Below, piece by piece: positions 53,268-63,681 of a stretch of 64,000 nt of DNA. Origin of the DNA: DUPU01 sp050952465 (GTDB taxonomy: Bacteria > Bacillota > Dehalobacteriia > Dehalobacteriales > Dehalobacteriaceae); the NCBI GenBank assembly GCA_050952465.1, contig JBMNKZ010000006.1, positions 124,001 through 188,000 of the forward strand, in the 5' to 3' direction. The notes beneath the pieces were generated by a model. That model worked only from the letters and a program-made list of their open reading frames with translations, was not told the DNA's origin and made no database searches. How positions within the stretch are numbered: position 1 is the stretch's first letter; every line of letters begins with the position of its first letter. Position numbers and translations under genes: made by a program.

Positions 53268-53387
53268 TTGACTTCGTTCAGGGCAAACCATCTGAAAGGA
53301 TGGGGCGCAAAGTCAGGAATCTAAATCATCTGAAGGTGATATGATTGTCCGACTGCCGAAATTAATTTTTCGTGCAGTCTTTTTTTA
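53268..53387 (+). ncRNA. class I cyclic-di-GMP riboswitch 3 with terminator
   Basis: Core: CAGGGCAAACC, stem CCATCT/GGATGG with GAAA loop, GGGGCGCAAAG, TAAATCATC...GGTGATATGATTGTCC. Terminator GACTGC...GCAGTC (53351-53379) with T7. It lies about 50 bases after the terminator of riboswitch 2, giving two complete switches in series before the next gene. A weak TATAAT at 53262 could allow extra initiation. Confidence 0.9.
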
Positions 53388-53416
53388 TTAGCTTGAATGT
53401 GAAAGGTGGTGGGAAA

Positions 53417-53959
53417 ATGAATATAAAACTAAGACATATTTTATTATATCTTTTTATCATATCAGTAGCCGCCATGGGCATTTCATTTTCCCGTTTCAGC
53501 ACCACCTTAACTAATTCCGGAGCGGAAAGTACCGTACCGGATATTGAGTTTTCCACTTGGGTCCTGGATCATGAAGCAACCTCCGTTGTTTTGGAAAATA
53601 TGAAACCGGGCGATGTTAAAACCATTGACATTTGGGTGAGGAATTGGGAAGATAATGGGGGAGAAAGAAAAATAAGCAGTTATAGCCAAAGCTTTAACCT
53701 GGAACTGGAAACTACAGGGAACCTTCCTTTAGAATTTACCTTGACGGAAAGCCCTGGAGGAGGAGATCTATTTCACTTTGACTCTTACCGCTATCTTAGT
53801 CTTGACCGGGAGTTTTCGGCCAAAACAGAAGAAACAAAAGAGTTTACCCTAATTATTTCCTGGCCGGAGAGCTTTAATGGCGATCAATACAAGAACGAGA
53901 TTGATTATCTGGAGCTTAGAATAAAAGCGGTGCAAATTGAATCAGAACTGCCTGAATAG
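53417..53959 (+). CDS. camelysin-like secreted protein under the tandem riboswitch
   Basis: ATG 53417 follows GAAAGGTGGTGGG. The 180-residue product starts MNIKLRHILLYLFIISVAAM, then FSRFSTTLTNSGAESTVPDI. The mature part has a beta-sandwich pattern (MKPGDVKTIDIWVRNWEDNG, EFTLIISWPESFNGD). It resembles TasA/CalY-type SipW substrates but is more divergent than the cluster upstream. It is the first gene after riboswitches 2 and 3. Confidence 0.72.
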   Translation: MNIKLRHILLYLFIISVAAMGISFSRFSTTLTNSGAESTVPDIEFSTWVLDHEATSVVLENMKPGDVKTIDIWVRNWEDNGGERKISSYSQSFNLELETTGNLPLEFTLTESPGGGDLFHFDSYRYLSLDREFSAKTEETKEFTLIISWPESFNGDQYKNEIDYLELRIKAVQIESELPE

Positions 53960-54052
53960 ATAAGTTGATCCTTTGGATAGATGGTTCCTGATATTATAGG
54001 TTGTGATAACTCAAGTTTTGAAGCTCTAGTGCCCGGCAGAAGGGGGGAAGTC

Positions 54053-54851
54053 ATGGGTTTTCAAAATTTTTTAAGAATAAATGGCCTAAATTTACCAGTA
54101 CCCTTGGCATTACCCTGGCTTTAGTGGTGATGTTTTCTACTGTTGCTTTGGCTATCTACATACATAAGGCTACTCTTAATACTTATATTGCTACTGCCGA
54201 GGAGGATTTCTATTTTACCAGTGACCTTTTGACAGATGCAGAAACCATCCCCACCTATCAAATTGTTCATGATTGGGAAACTGATGATACGGCAACCATC
54301 AGCTTTAAGCTAAAAATTATTACAGCCCACTAAACATATCCAATAGCAACATATCATATTCCATTACTGCCACCGTCCAAGAAGACAATGTGAACGGGCC
54401 CGGGGGTACCATTACAGGTAAAACTAAAAATGAAGTCTTGATAGAGCTGCCGGTTTCTAAACCTGCATCTTTCGATACTAAAAGCACTTTACCGGTCATG
54501 GTAACGGCAGCCTCCAATTCCCCCTACAAAAAAACCTTGCAGGGTAAATTTATCATTACCCCGGCTATATCATGTCAGATGGCGGAAAACCAAGAGTCTC
54601 CGGTCGCTATCCTCACGATTACCCTGGCTCAGAGTGCGGAACTTACCAGAGATGTTGTAATTACCTGGCCGGAGGGTGCCGCACCGGATATGACCAATCC
54701 CATTGTGATGGCTGCGGTTGATGCAAACACTATTGATTTAGCAAACAAAAATCTGACCACTACCCTTAATACCGGTGCTATCTATGAGCTGGTCTTTTTT
54801 AAGGATCAGGGGGAGCTTAACTATACAGGTGTTACAGTGGCAGGATTTTAG
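54053..54851 (+). pseudogene. secreted beta-rich protein, two frameshifts
   Basis: Adding one T at 54067-54072 and one A at 54312-54316 gives one reading frame of about 265 residues: MGFQNFFKNKWPKFTSTLGI, a membrane/signal segment (LALVVMFSTVALAIYIH), then AEEDFYFTSDLLTDAETIPT, TISFKLKNYSPLNISNSNIS and a C-terminal beta-rich part to 54851. I recognise no named family. It sits between a camelysin-like gene and the GLUG adhesin, presumably in the same riboswitch-controlled transcript. Confidence 0.65.
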
Positions 54852-54862
54852 GGAGAATGATT

Positions 54863-57773
54863 ATGGACCAGATTACGATAAGTAAAGAAAATAAATTTAA
54901 TAACCCCTTTGCAGATAATTTACTAAGGGCCATATTTTTTATTGTCATTTTTTCTTTATCCCTTTTAAGTACGATTACCGCCTATGGGGCAAGCAATTTA
55001 TGGGACGGATCTACCGCTTCAGGTTTTGCCGGAGGGACGGGAACGGAAGCTGACCCCTATTTAATCAGCACCGGGGAACAGCTGGCTTTTTATCCCAGCA
55101 GGTGAACAAGGCTAGCGGTAATATCACCTATGAAGGTAAATATATCAAGCTTACCCAGGATATCCTTCTAAATGAAATGAATCCTGACGGCACCTTTAAA
55201 TCCGGTTCACCAAGGGCAGTTTCCCAGTATTGGCAGTCCAAGCAAACCCTTTGTAGGGGTATTTGACGGTGGCGGGTTTGAAATCATCGGCCTGTATGTT
55301 AATTCAGGCTGGCATGAATATAGGGGATTGTTTGGTTATGCCGGAACCGGGAGTGTGATCAAGGACTTAAGGGTTTCAGGGAGTATTTACGGAACGCAGA
55401 GGACCGGTAGTATTGCCGGTTACACTGACGGGACAATCATCGGGTGTGTTGTTAGCAGTAAGGTGACTCCCGCCGGCGGAGTAGACTATCATGGAGGAAT
55501 TGCGGGTTATGCCGGTGTTAACAGTATCATCAGTAATTGCACTGCTTCTGGAACGGTAGAGGGACAAAATAATGTGGGAGGAATCGTTGGCTACACTGAA
55601 GGTAAAATTACAGCATGTAATAGTAATAATGCCGTAACAGGAGTTTCGAAGGTAGGGGGGATCGCCGGTTATGCCGCCGGAACCGGGGCTGAAATAAGTG
55701 ATTGTGAATTTTCCGGAACTGCATATGGAAACTCGGAATGTATCGGAGGAATAGCCGGAAAAACTGAAGGGCTAATCACCGGATGTTACGTGAACGCTAC
55801 TATAGAAGGATCTAGTGGTACTGTAGGAGGCGTAGCCGGAGAAGCTACCGGAGCGTTTAGCACCATTAGCAACTGCACAATTTCTGGAACGGTTAAAGCC
55901 ATCGGCGGATATGGCTATGTGGGTGGAGTGGCAGGTAAGGCAGATGGAAAGATCACCGGGTGTACCTGTGAATGCTCAGTGACAGGAAATGGCCAGCATT
56001 ACGTTGGGGGTATCGTGGGAAGTGCCGGTACCGATAGTGAGGTTAGTAACTCCTCCTCTTCCGGTAATATAGCGGGGATCAATAAGGTGGGTGGTATTGC
56101 CGGTTACACGGACGGCGAGATTAAGATTTGTATAAATACCGGTAATGTGAACGGGAGTAGCGGCCATACGGGAGGTGTGGCCGGGGAAACCGGTAATAAC
56201 AGTAGCGTAAGCAATAGCTTTAATTCGGGAGCTATTTATGGCGGTGGTCAAGGTAGCACTGGCGGTATCGTGGGTCATGTAAGCTCTGGCTCAATTGTCC
56301 ATCATAATCTTAATAAGGGAACGATTGATGGTGCGAACCCTAAGGGGAGTGTGATCGGAAATGCCATTGATGAAGATAATGCTTGGAATAACTATTACTA
56401 TGATTACGAAGGTGCTCCGGGGGCACAAACAGCGGTGACATCTTGGATGATGATGGTGCCGTTCCTATTGGTGACCTGACCTGGGATGAAATTCAAGAAC
56501 TTTTGAATGGAAATAATAATCCTGATGGAGATGATGTTTGGAATCCGGATTTGGACGATGATGGAGTTCCGAAGCCGGGATCAGGTTCTTCATTTAAAGT
56601 TCTTCATTCAGTGATCAAAGAAGGCAGACATTTTTCTGCAGCGTTGTTGGGATCCGGCACTACGACTACTGTTACTTCAGAAAGTGTTTTTACAGTATTT
56701 TTTCGCCTTGGATATGATATAAGCTGTAACCCTGAAGACCAGACCCTGATACTAAAAAACAATAATGATGAGGTAATGCCGTTTCCGGTGGGAACCTCAA
56801 TTATTATGCTGGCAGGGGACTCGTATTATTATATTAACTTAACCGTATCGGCAGCTTCAATCAAATTGGGTGATTTTATTAAGATGGAAGCACTGTTGAG
56901 CACTATATTTCTCTGCCGGCAGTGGAAGGGAGGTCAAAGAGTATCTGTTTATTTTTGATTTCTCTAAAATTGCAACAGAGAATCAAATTCCAGGTGGTGC
57001 ATATAGTATGAGCTAACCACCCCTAACGGGGGCTATTCCGGCACATTACCGGTTATTACGGTTACCGGCAAAAACAGCTATGATTTTTCCGTAAACGCTG
57101 CTGCCGATATGTTTACAATAAATTTTAATAAAATTCCTGTTCCCGGTTATGACTATAAAACGGACGGAAAAATATTTGCGTACGAGTTTTACCTGGAAAA
57201 TCAAAGCGGAACAGAGAAAATTCCTTTGCCCGTAGGGACCAAGGTAAATGGCACCTGCATTTCTGCTATCTTGCCCTATACCCTTGTCCCGGCATCCTTT
57301 GGGGATACCCACCATCACTTTGGATATGTCGGAATGCGTGCATCCCATTCCTCAAGGAACTTATGCCCTAAAGGTTACAACCTATGCCTGTGGGGATATC
57401 TTAAACCCGCGGAATGGTTATGTCCTGGCGAATGATACAGCAAATAATTACTCTCAGCGAGCCGATTATCTATGCCATTAAGGCTAAGGTTAATACAAAA
57501 GTTTTTGACCGCGGTCTTCATCTCCGATTCCTGTGGATTTTACGATCCAAACCTTACCTTTAGGCTCAAATAACATAAAACCAACTCTGCAGCGCAAGTA
57601 CGGGACGGTTTATGTAAATAAGGGGGAAGTGGATTTTACCATCGATGAGGGAAGGGTGACTTTATACCTACCGGAGAAGAGTCCCAAAGGAACCTATCGT
57701 TTTATACTAACTCTCTTTGACGGAAGCGGAACCGCAAAAAGCAGAGGCGGCCCAAAATGTAATTATTAAATAG
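54863..57773 (+). pseudogene. large GLUG-repeat adhesin, many frameshifts
   Basis: Starting at MDQITISKENKF, a signal segment and SNLWDGSTASGFAGGTGTEA lead to about ten GLUG-type repeats (pattern VGGIAGYTDG...I..C...G.V.G, 55350-56380). An acidic segment NPDGDDVWNPDLDDDG resembles calcium-binding DxDxDG loops. Beta-rich C-terminal domains follow to about 57773. At least nine single-base indels break it (near 55087, 55214, 56419, 56936, 57010, 57344, 57437, 57515, 57736). Repaired, it would encode about 970 residues. GLUG proteins are typical large bacterial surface adhesins. No LPxTG anchor is seen. Confidence 0.75.
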
Positions 57774-57798
57774 GTAAATGTGTATTTACCTGCAACTA

Positions 57799-57828
57799 AA
57801 CTCATAGTTTTTACTATGAGTTTTTATT
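57799..57828 (+). terminator. terminator between adhesin and pilB
   Basis: AACTCATAG and CTATGAGTTTTT form a hairpin with T-run. It separates the adhesin from the pilus genes, so pilB may have a separate promoter, which I could not locate. Confidence 0.75.
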
Positions 57829-57936
57829 ATTGGCAGGAATATGAATAAAATAGTAGAATCTTCTATTTATTGTAGTTTATTAGGTAATTTTTAGAGTAAG
57901 CGTTTAAAGTTAAATTTGCAGCTAAGGAGATCCACA

Positions 57937-59485
57937 ATGGATAAGGCGAAGGATAAATTAGGAAGATCTACTAATAAATGCGGGAATTATTAATAAGGCT
58001 CAAATAAAAGATGTTAGTAAATTAGTACCCGAGACATTAATAAAGCAGCATCGGGTTGTCCCAATAAAAAGGGAAGGAAACAAACTAATAGTAGCCATGA
58101 TTGATCCAAAAAACTTAGTAGTTTTGGACGATTTACATCTAGCAACCGGGCTTCAAATAGAACCCATTAAGGCTACGGAACAGGAAATTGATGCCGCTAT
58201 TAAAAAACTTTTTGGTTTTCAGGATTTGGTTAATCAAGCCATTCTTGAATTTAATGAGCAGCCAACCGCCAATGTGGAATCATTCAATTTGGAGGATGTT
58301 GGCGGTTCCTCTGGTAATGAGGTTCCTATCGTTCGTATTGTTAATTCCTTAATCAAGCATGCAGTTCAGGACAGAGCCAGTGATATCCACATTGAGCCAA
58401 GGGCTAATGATTTGCGGGTTCGTTATCGCATTGACGGCGTGTTAAAGGATGTCTTAGTTCTGCCGAAGCAGTCCCATGCCTCTATTGTTTCCCGCATCAA
58501 GATCATGGGAGATATGGACATTGCCGAAAGAAGGATTCCTTTAGACGGAAGGTTCCAGGTAAAAATAGGTAAAAAGGAAGTTGACCTAAGGGTGTCAACC
58601 ATCCCTACTATATTTGGGGAAAAGGTGGTCATCCGGATTTTAGATAAAAGTGGCGTTGTGGTAACACTGGATAAACTAGGGCTTTCCCCGGAGGTTTTGC
58701 CAATTTACCGGCAGATGATTCGTCGTTCCTATGGCATTATTTTAATTACCGGTCCCACCGGATCGGGGAAAACAACAACCTTATATTCTACCGTGTCGGA
58801 AATCAGTTCACCTGAAAAGAACATCGTGACTATCGAAGACCCTGTGGAATATGTTTTGGATGATATTAACCAAATTAGGGTTAATACGAAGGCTGGATTA
58901 ACCTTCGCCAGCGGTTTAAAGGCTATTCTTAGGCAAGACCCGGATATTTTACTTGTTGGGGAAATCCGGGACGGGGAAACAGCCAGTATAGCGGTACGTG
59001 CAGCAACTACCGGTCACTTGGTTTTGAGCACTTTGCATACTAATGATGCTGCAGGTGCTTTACCTAGATTAGTGGATATGGGAGTAGAACCCTTTTTAGT
59101 TGCCTCCACCGTAATTGGGGTTATGGCCCAACGCTTGGTGCGCTTGATTTGTCCTTTATGCAAGGAGTCCTATGAACTGGATGATGATAGTATTGAACGG
59201 AAATTTCTCAATATTCCCAGCGGACAGCCGGTAGAATTATACAGGGGCATCGGGTGTCCCCCATTGTAGGCTATACCGGATACCGGGGGAGAATGGCGAT
59301 ACAGGAACTTCTTTCCATTACAGAACAGCAGCAGCAATTAATTATGAGCCGATCCTCAGCAGATAAAATTAAAAACTCCGCTATCGACCAGGGGATGATA
59401 ACTTTAACCCAAGATGGAATTCAAAAGGCTCTGCAAGGATTAACTACTGTTGATGAAGTTATGGCGGGTAGCTACCACTACCTGA
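57937..59485 (+). pseudogene. pilB: type IV pilus assembly ATPase PilB, four frameshifts
   Basis: PilB powers pilus extension. ATG 57937 follows AAGGAG. The main frame (58097-59269) has Walker A ITGPTGSGKTTTLYS, an aspartate box VTIEDPVEYV, Walker B LLVGEIRDGET and LSTLHTNDAAGA. Extra bases at 57963-57964, 59258-59262, 59268 and 59463-59464 break the ends. With these removed, the N-terminal domain (DLLINAGIINKAQIKDVSKL), the Cys motif CPLCK...GCPHCGYTGYRGRMAI and the usual end DEVMRVATTT all appear. Confidence 0.85.
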
Positions 59486-59576
59486 TTATAGCGAGCCATG
59501 GACGGTTCGTCGTCTACGGAGGGCAGCGGTAATTATATATTCATTGTATAAAACTTATTAAGGGGTAAGATGTATT

Positions 59577-60617
59577 ATGAACATTAAAGAAATTCTCAGT
59601 GCCGCAAAAGAGAAGGAAAGCATCTGACGTACATTTGACCGTGGGGCGTCCCCCAGTTTTCAGGCTTCTGGGGGAACTCTATCCCCAGGGAGAATGGAAG
59701 GTATTAACCCCTGAAGATACAGAATTATTGAGCCGGGAAATGTTTGATGAGCGACTGTCTAATCTGATGGCTGAAAAGGGAGAAGTGGACTTTGCCTATA
59801 GCATTCCCGGAGTAAGCCGGTTTAGGGGTGAATGTCTTTAAGCAGAGAAACCATTTTTCAGCGGTCACCCGTATTATTAATTCAGAAATCTTAAGTATTT
59901 CCCAGTTGAATCTGCCTAAGGTAACAGAAAATCTTTGTAGAAAAGCCCGCGGTCTGGTGTTGGTAACTGGTTCTACCGGTAGCGGTAAATCAACTACATT
60001 AGCCGCGATGATTGACCTGATTAATACAGAATCCAGAAAACATATTTTAACGTTGGAAGATCCGATAGAATATTTGCACACTCATAAAAAAAGTATCGTA
60101 AACCAAAGGGAAGTGGGGAGCGATACTCAGTCTTTCGCTGATGGGCTTCGGGCAGCCTTCAGGGAGGATCCTGATGTAATTATGGTTGGCGAAATGCGTG
60201 ATCCGGAAACCATTGCCATAGCAGTAACGGCGGCGGAGACAGGGCAACCTGGTCTTTGCCACTCTCCATACATCCAGTGCCGCCGAAACTGTGGAGAGAA
60301 TTATTGATGTTTTTCCGCCCCATCAGCAGCAGCAGATAAGGATGCAGTTATCAGCTACTATCCAGGGAATTATCTCTCAAACCCTGCTTAAGAAAGCCGA
60401 CGGAAAGGGGCGGGTGGTGGCAGCGGAAATTATGATAGGCACTCCGGCCATTCGAAGTTTAATTCGGGAAGGAAAGACCCACCAGTTAAATTCTATGATT
60501 CAAACCGGCGGCCAATTTGGTATGCAGACTTTGGAAGCAGCATTAAGAAAACTTATCCAGAGCGGTCAGATTACCCCGAGAAGAAGCTATGACCCAGGAT
60601 ATAAATATATAAATTAA
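59577..60617 (+). pseudogene. pilT: type IV pilus retraction ATPase PilT, three frameshifts
   Basis: PilT drives pilus retraction. After removal of one extra base each at 59615-59616, 59825-59828 and 60246-60247, one frame reads MNIKEILSAAKEKKASDVHL, TVGRPPVFRLLGEL, Walker A VTGSTGSGKSTTLAAMI, Walker B VIMVGEMRDPETIAIAVTAA, and TLHTSSAAETVERIIDVFPP. The C-terminal AEIMIGTPAIRSLIREGKTH is characteristic of PilT. All sites are intact, so decay is recent or the sequence has errors. Confidence 0.87.
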
Positions 60618-60687
60618 GAACTTGGTCTTAAAATTACGGTTATTTAAGATTGACAGAGCATCACGAGACAAATGGGGTGCTAAATTA

Positions 60688-61905
60688 ATGGCAGTATACG
60701 CCTACAAGGCACGGGATTATTCGGGAAATAAAAATTTCTGGCACGATGGAAGCCGATAATGAGCGTATGGTGGTGGAACACCTTAGAAGTCATGATTACA
60801 TAATAGTCGAAATAGCAGAAAAACGTGTGCATAATTTTGCTAATAAACTGCCCTCATTTCAAGCAAAAGTGAAAGCAAAAGATCTGGCCATATTTTGCCG
60901 TCAGATGTCAACGCTGATGAATGCTGGGGTGCCTATTGTTAACTGCATTAGAATTCTTCAGGAGCAAACAGTAAATCCTTCTATGAAATCAGCGTTAAAG
61001 GAAGTAGTGGATCATCTGGAGGATGGTAACTCTCTAACAAAATCCCTTCGTTGCTTTCCCGAAGGTTTTTCCCGAAGTTTTTGTAAATATGGTGGAAACC
61101 GGGGAGATCAGCGGCAATATAGACGAGGTAATGGAACGACTCGCAATTAATTATGAACGGGAGCATAACATCAAGGAAAAGGTGAAGTCTTCCATGACCT
61201 ACCCGTTAGTAATTTTGATAGTGGCGATCATCGGTGTCACCGCGATGCTGATATTTGTCATACCTATGTTGGTTAGGCATGCTGACAGAGAATGGGGCAT
61301 TGCTGCCTTTGCCCACTCGGATTGTCTTGGGAGCCAGTGATATTGTGAAAAAGTTTTGGTGGTTTTTCATCATGCTTTTTATTGCGGCTTATTTCGCCAT
61401 CAAACAAGCTTTTTTAAAAAAGAATATTCGGGAAGTTTATGATAAAACCATATTAATTCTACCTATCTTTGGAGAGTTAATTAAAATACTAATTATTAGT
61501 CGTTTTGCCCGGGTTTTAGGGAGTATGGTACGTTCCGGAGTGCCTATTGTGGAAGCTTTGGATACAGTACAACGCACAGTAGGTAATCTGGCGGTTTCCC
61601 GGGAAATTGACTTAGCTAAGGAGAGTATCCTACAAGGGAAAGGTATTGCTGAACCATTAAAAGCATCGAAGGTGTTTCCTCCTATGGTGGTAAATATGAT
61701 TGCGGTTGGCGAAGAAAGCGGCGCTTTGGATTCATTGCTGGAAAAGGTGGCCGTTTTTTATGACCGGGAAGTGGATAACAGGCTGGAGCGTTTGTCAGCT
61801 TTAATTGAACCATTGTTAATTGTAGGGTTGGGTGTAATTTTAGGTTTTATGATTATTGCTATGATGTTGCCTATTTTAGATTTGTCGTCAGGATCAACAA
61901 TTTAA
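60688..61905 (+). pseudogene. pilC: type IV pilus inner membrane platform protein PilC, three frameshifts
   Basis: PilC is the polytopic membrane platform of the pilus machine. Removing one base each at 60730-60734, 61064-61065 and 61275 joins the frames into MAVYAYKARDYSGNKISGTM, the T2SSF domain (FCRQMSTLMNAGVPIVNCIR) and a second T2SSF copy (FARVLGSMVRSGVPIVEALD), with membrane helices near VILIVAIIGVTAMLIFVIPM, the middle, and the C-terminus. The gene lies in the standard pilB-pilT-pilC order. Confidence 0.87.
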
Positions 61906-61965
61906 GTTTCCTAACAATAATTTTAGTTTTGAGAATTAATTAAAAACTAAATGGGAGGTAAAAAA

Positions 61966-62274
61966 ATGCTTCAAAAAATACGCAAAATAATGAAGTATGA
62001 TAAAGGTTTTACCTTAATCGAGTTGGTAGTAGTTGTGGTTATTCTTGGTATTCTAGCTGCCATTGCAATTCCTCGGTTTACTGACAGAAGGAGTGAAGCA
62101 GAACAAACAGCCGTTGAGGCTGATATCAAAATCCTACAAAATGCGGTAGACATGTATTATATCGATAAAGAAACATGGCCGGCAACAAATCTAAGTGACT
62201 TATATCCTGACTATGTAAGTGAGGTGCCTTCTGGCTATCAGCATACAAATGGTGTTGTTTCTAAAGCTCCGTAA
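61966..62274 (+). CDS. pilA: type IV major pilin PilA-like
   Basis: ATG 61966 follows GGGAGGTAAA. The 102-residue product has a class III signal: MLQKIRKIMKYDKG ending at the Gly, then FTLIELVVVVVILGILAAIA with Glu5. The prepilin peptidase two genes on would cut after the Gly. The C-terminal part is short and has no Cys pair. It is the first intact gene after the frameshift-rich stretch. Confidence 0.93.
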   Translation: MLQKIRKIMKYDKGFTLIELVVVVVILGILAAIAIPRFTDRRSEAEQTAVEADIKILQNAVDMYYIDKETWPATNLSDLYPDYVSEVPSGYQHTNGVVSKAP

Positions 62275-62345
62275 AACGTGTATTTTTGAAGACCCCTGAA
62301 TTGGTCTGTCAAACCATATATTTTAGCTTATATTTGAGGTGAACA

Positions 62346-63095
62346 ATGAATTTTCTTATAATCTTTGTTTTAGGCCTAATTATCGGAAGCTTCAATAACC
62401 TTTGTATTGACCGGATTCCTCGGGGGGAATCCATTATTTTTCCACCCAGCCGTTGTGAGAACTGTGGGGAAAGACTAAAACCAATTGATCTAATTCCCGT
62501 ACTCAGTTATTTCTTTCTTCAGAGGAAATGCCGCCATTGCCATGCTTCTCTTTCTTGGCGCGATCCGGTTATTGAAATCTTAACAGGACTACTTTTTGTT
62601 ATTATTTATTACTGTTTTCCTTCAGTAGAAAGGTTTTTACCTTATGTTACTTTTGGGTCAATTTTAGTAATAATTTCTTTTATTGACTTAGACTGTTTCC
62701 GCATACCGGATTCCTTGATTATTACAGGTCTCATTATCGGTACAGGTTTTAATATATTTTTTTATTTCATTTATTGGTCTCAAGCTATAATAGGATTTTT
62801 GGTAGGAGGGGGTACCCTTTTACTGATTGCCCTTGCCAGTGGAGGCGGTATGGGGGGAGGAGATATTAAACTAGGGGCAATGATCGGTTTTTATCTTGGC
62901 TGGCAGGGTTTTCTGCTCACTTTATTTTTGGGAGCACTATTTGCATCTATCGTAGGTATCTTTTGTATTATAAGCAAAAAGAAATCCAAGAAAGATGCCA
63001 TTCCTTTTGGACCATTTTTATCTATGGGAGCGATCATTAACTTAATTTTGGGTGGGAAGCTAATTAATTATTACATATTAACATTTTTCTTTTAG
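62346..63095 (+). CDS. pilD: prepilin peptidase (PilD/TadV-type, with methyltransferase-like Cys domain)
   Basis: The 249-residue membrane protein cleaves and may N-methylate prepilins. It has the Cys motif CENCGERLKPIDLIPVLSYF followed by CRHC, and the two catalytic Asp residues in FIDLDCFRIPD and GGGDIKLGA. About seven membrane helices are seen. ATG at 62346 follows TTGAGGTG. Length and motifs are normal. Confidence 0.93.
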   Translation: MNFLIIFVLGLIIGSFNNLCIDRIPRGESIIFPPSRCENCGERLKPIDLIPVLSYFFLQRKCRHCHASLSWRDPVIEILTGLLFVIIYYCFPSVERFLPYVTFGSILVIISFIDLDCFRIPDSLIITGLIIGTGFNIFFYFIYWSQAIIGFLVGGGTLLLIALASGGGMGGGDIKLGAMIGFYLGWQGFLLTLFLGALFASIVGIFCIISKKKSKKDAIPFGPFLSMGAIINLILGGKLINYYILTFFF

Positions 63096-63190
63096 TTTTT
63101 TAATACTAATAAAATAACTATGTCAATAAATGGAGGAATCATAAGAAAAATATAGAATTATTAGATTAAAAACCCAGAGGGATTAACAGC

Positions 63191-63652
63191 ATGAATGAAG
63201 GATGTAGCAACCAAAAAGGTTTTACTTTAATTGAGACTATTATAGTGCTAACAATAATAGGTATTTTACTTTCTATCACTTACCCAAGTTTTGCCCGAGT
63301 AAAAGCGAAATGGAGTTTGGAGATGGCGGCCAGGTTTCTGGTTTCCGACATCAGGCAGTGGGAATATCAAGCCATTGCTGAACAAAAGTCATTTCGTTTT
63401 CTTTTAAATAAAGAGAAAAAAACCTATTACATTCGGGACGGTATGAAAATAGAGAAATCCAAGGATTTGAGCGATTATATTGCAGGTATTAGCTTTACCG
63501 ATGGTATGAATGATTTTTATCTTTTACCGTCAGGGGCAACCAGTCGGGCTGGCCATTTCACCTTAAAAAGCCGTTATCATGATATAAAATATGTTTATGT
63601 TCTGAATACCACCGGTCGGGTACGGGCAGCGAATCATATCACAACTCCTTGA
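63191..63652 (+). CDS. type II/IV prepilin-like protein (GspH/minor pilin)
   Basis: The 153-residue protein starts MNEGCSNQKGFTLIETIIVL, a prepilin signal with Gly before Phe and Glu5, followed by TIIGILLSITYPSFA. The mature part has a GspH/FimT-like pattern (LVSDIRQWEYQAIAEQKSFR). It is likely a minor pilin that primes the pilus. ATG follows a weak site. Confidence 0.85.
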   Translation: MNEGCSNQKGFTLIETIIVLTIIGILLSITYPSFARVKAKWSLEMAARFLVSDIRQWEYQAIAEQKSFRFLLNKEKKTYYIRDGMKIEKSKDLSDYIAGISFTDGMNDFYLLPSGATSRAGHFTLKSRYHDIKYVYVLNTTGRVRAANHITTP

Positions 63653-63681
63653 AGTCAGAGCCAAAATATAAGGAGTAAAAA

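Noticed and set aside
53113..53387. Two similar 85-base units in tandem that might look like a CRISPR or direct repeat
   Set aside because: The units are structured RNA aptamers with covarying stems and terminators; they match the GEMM-I core and have no spacer pattern.
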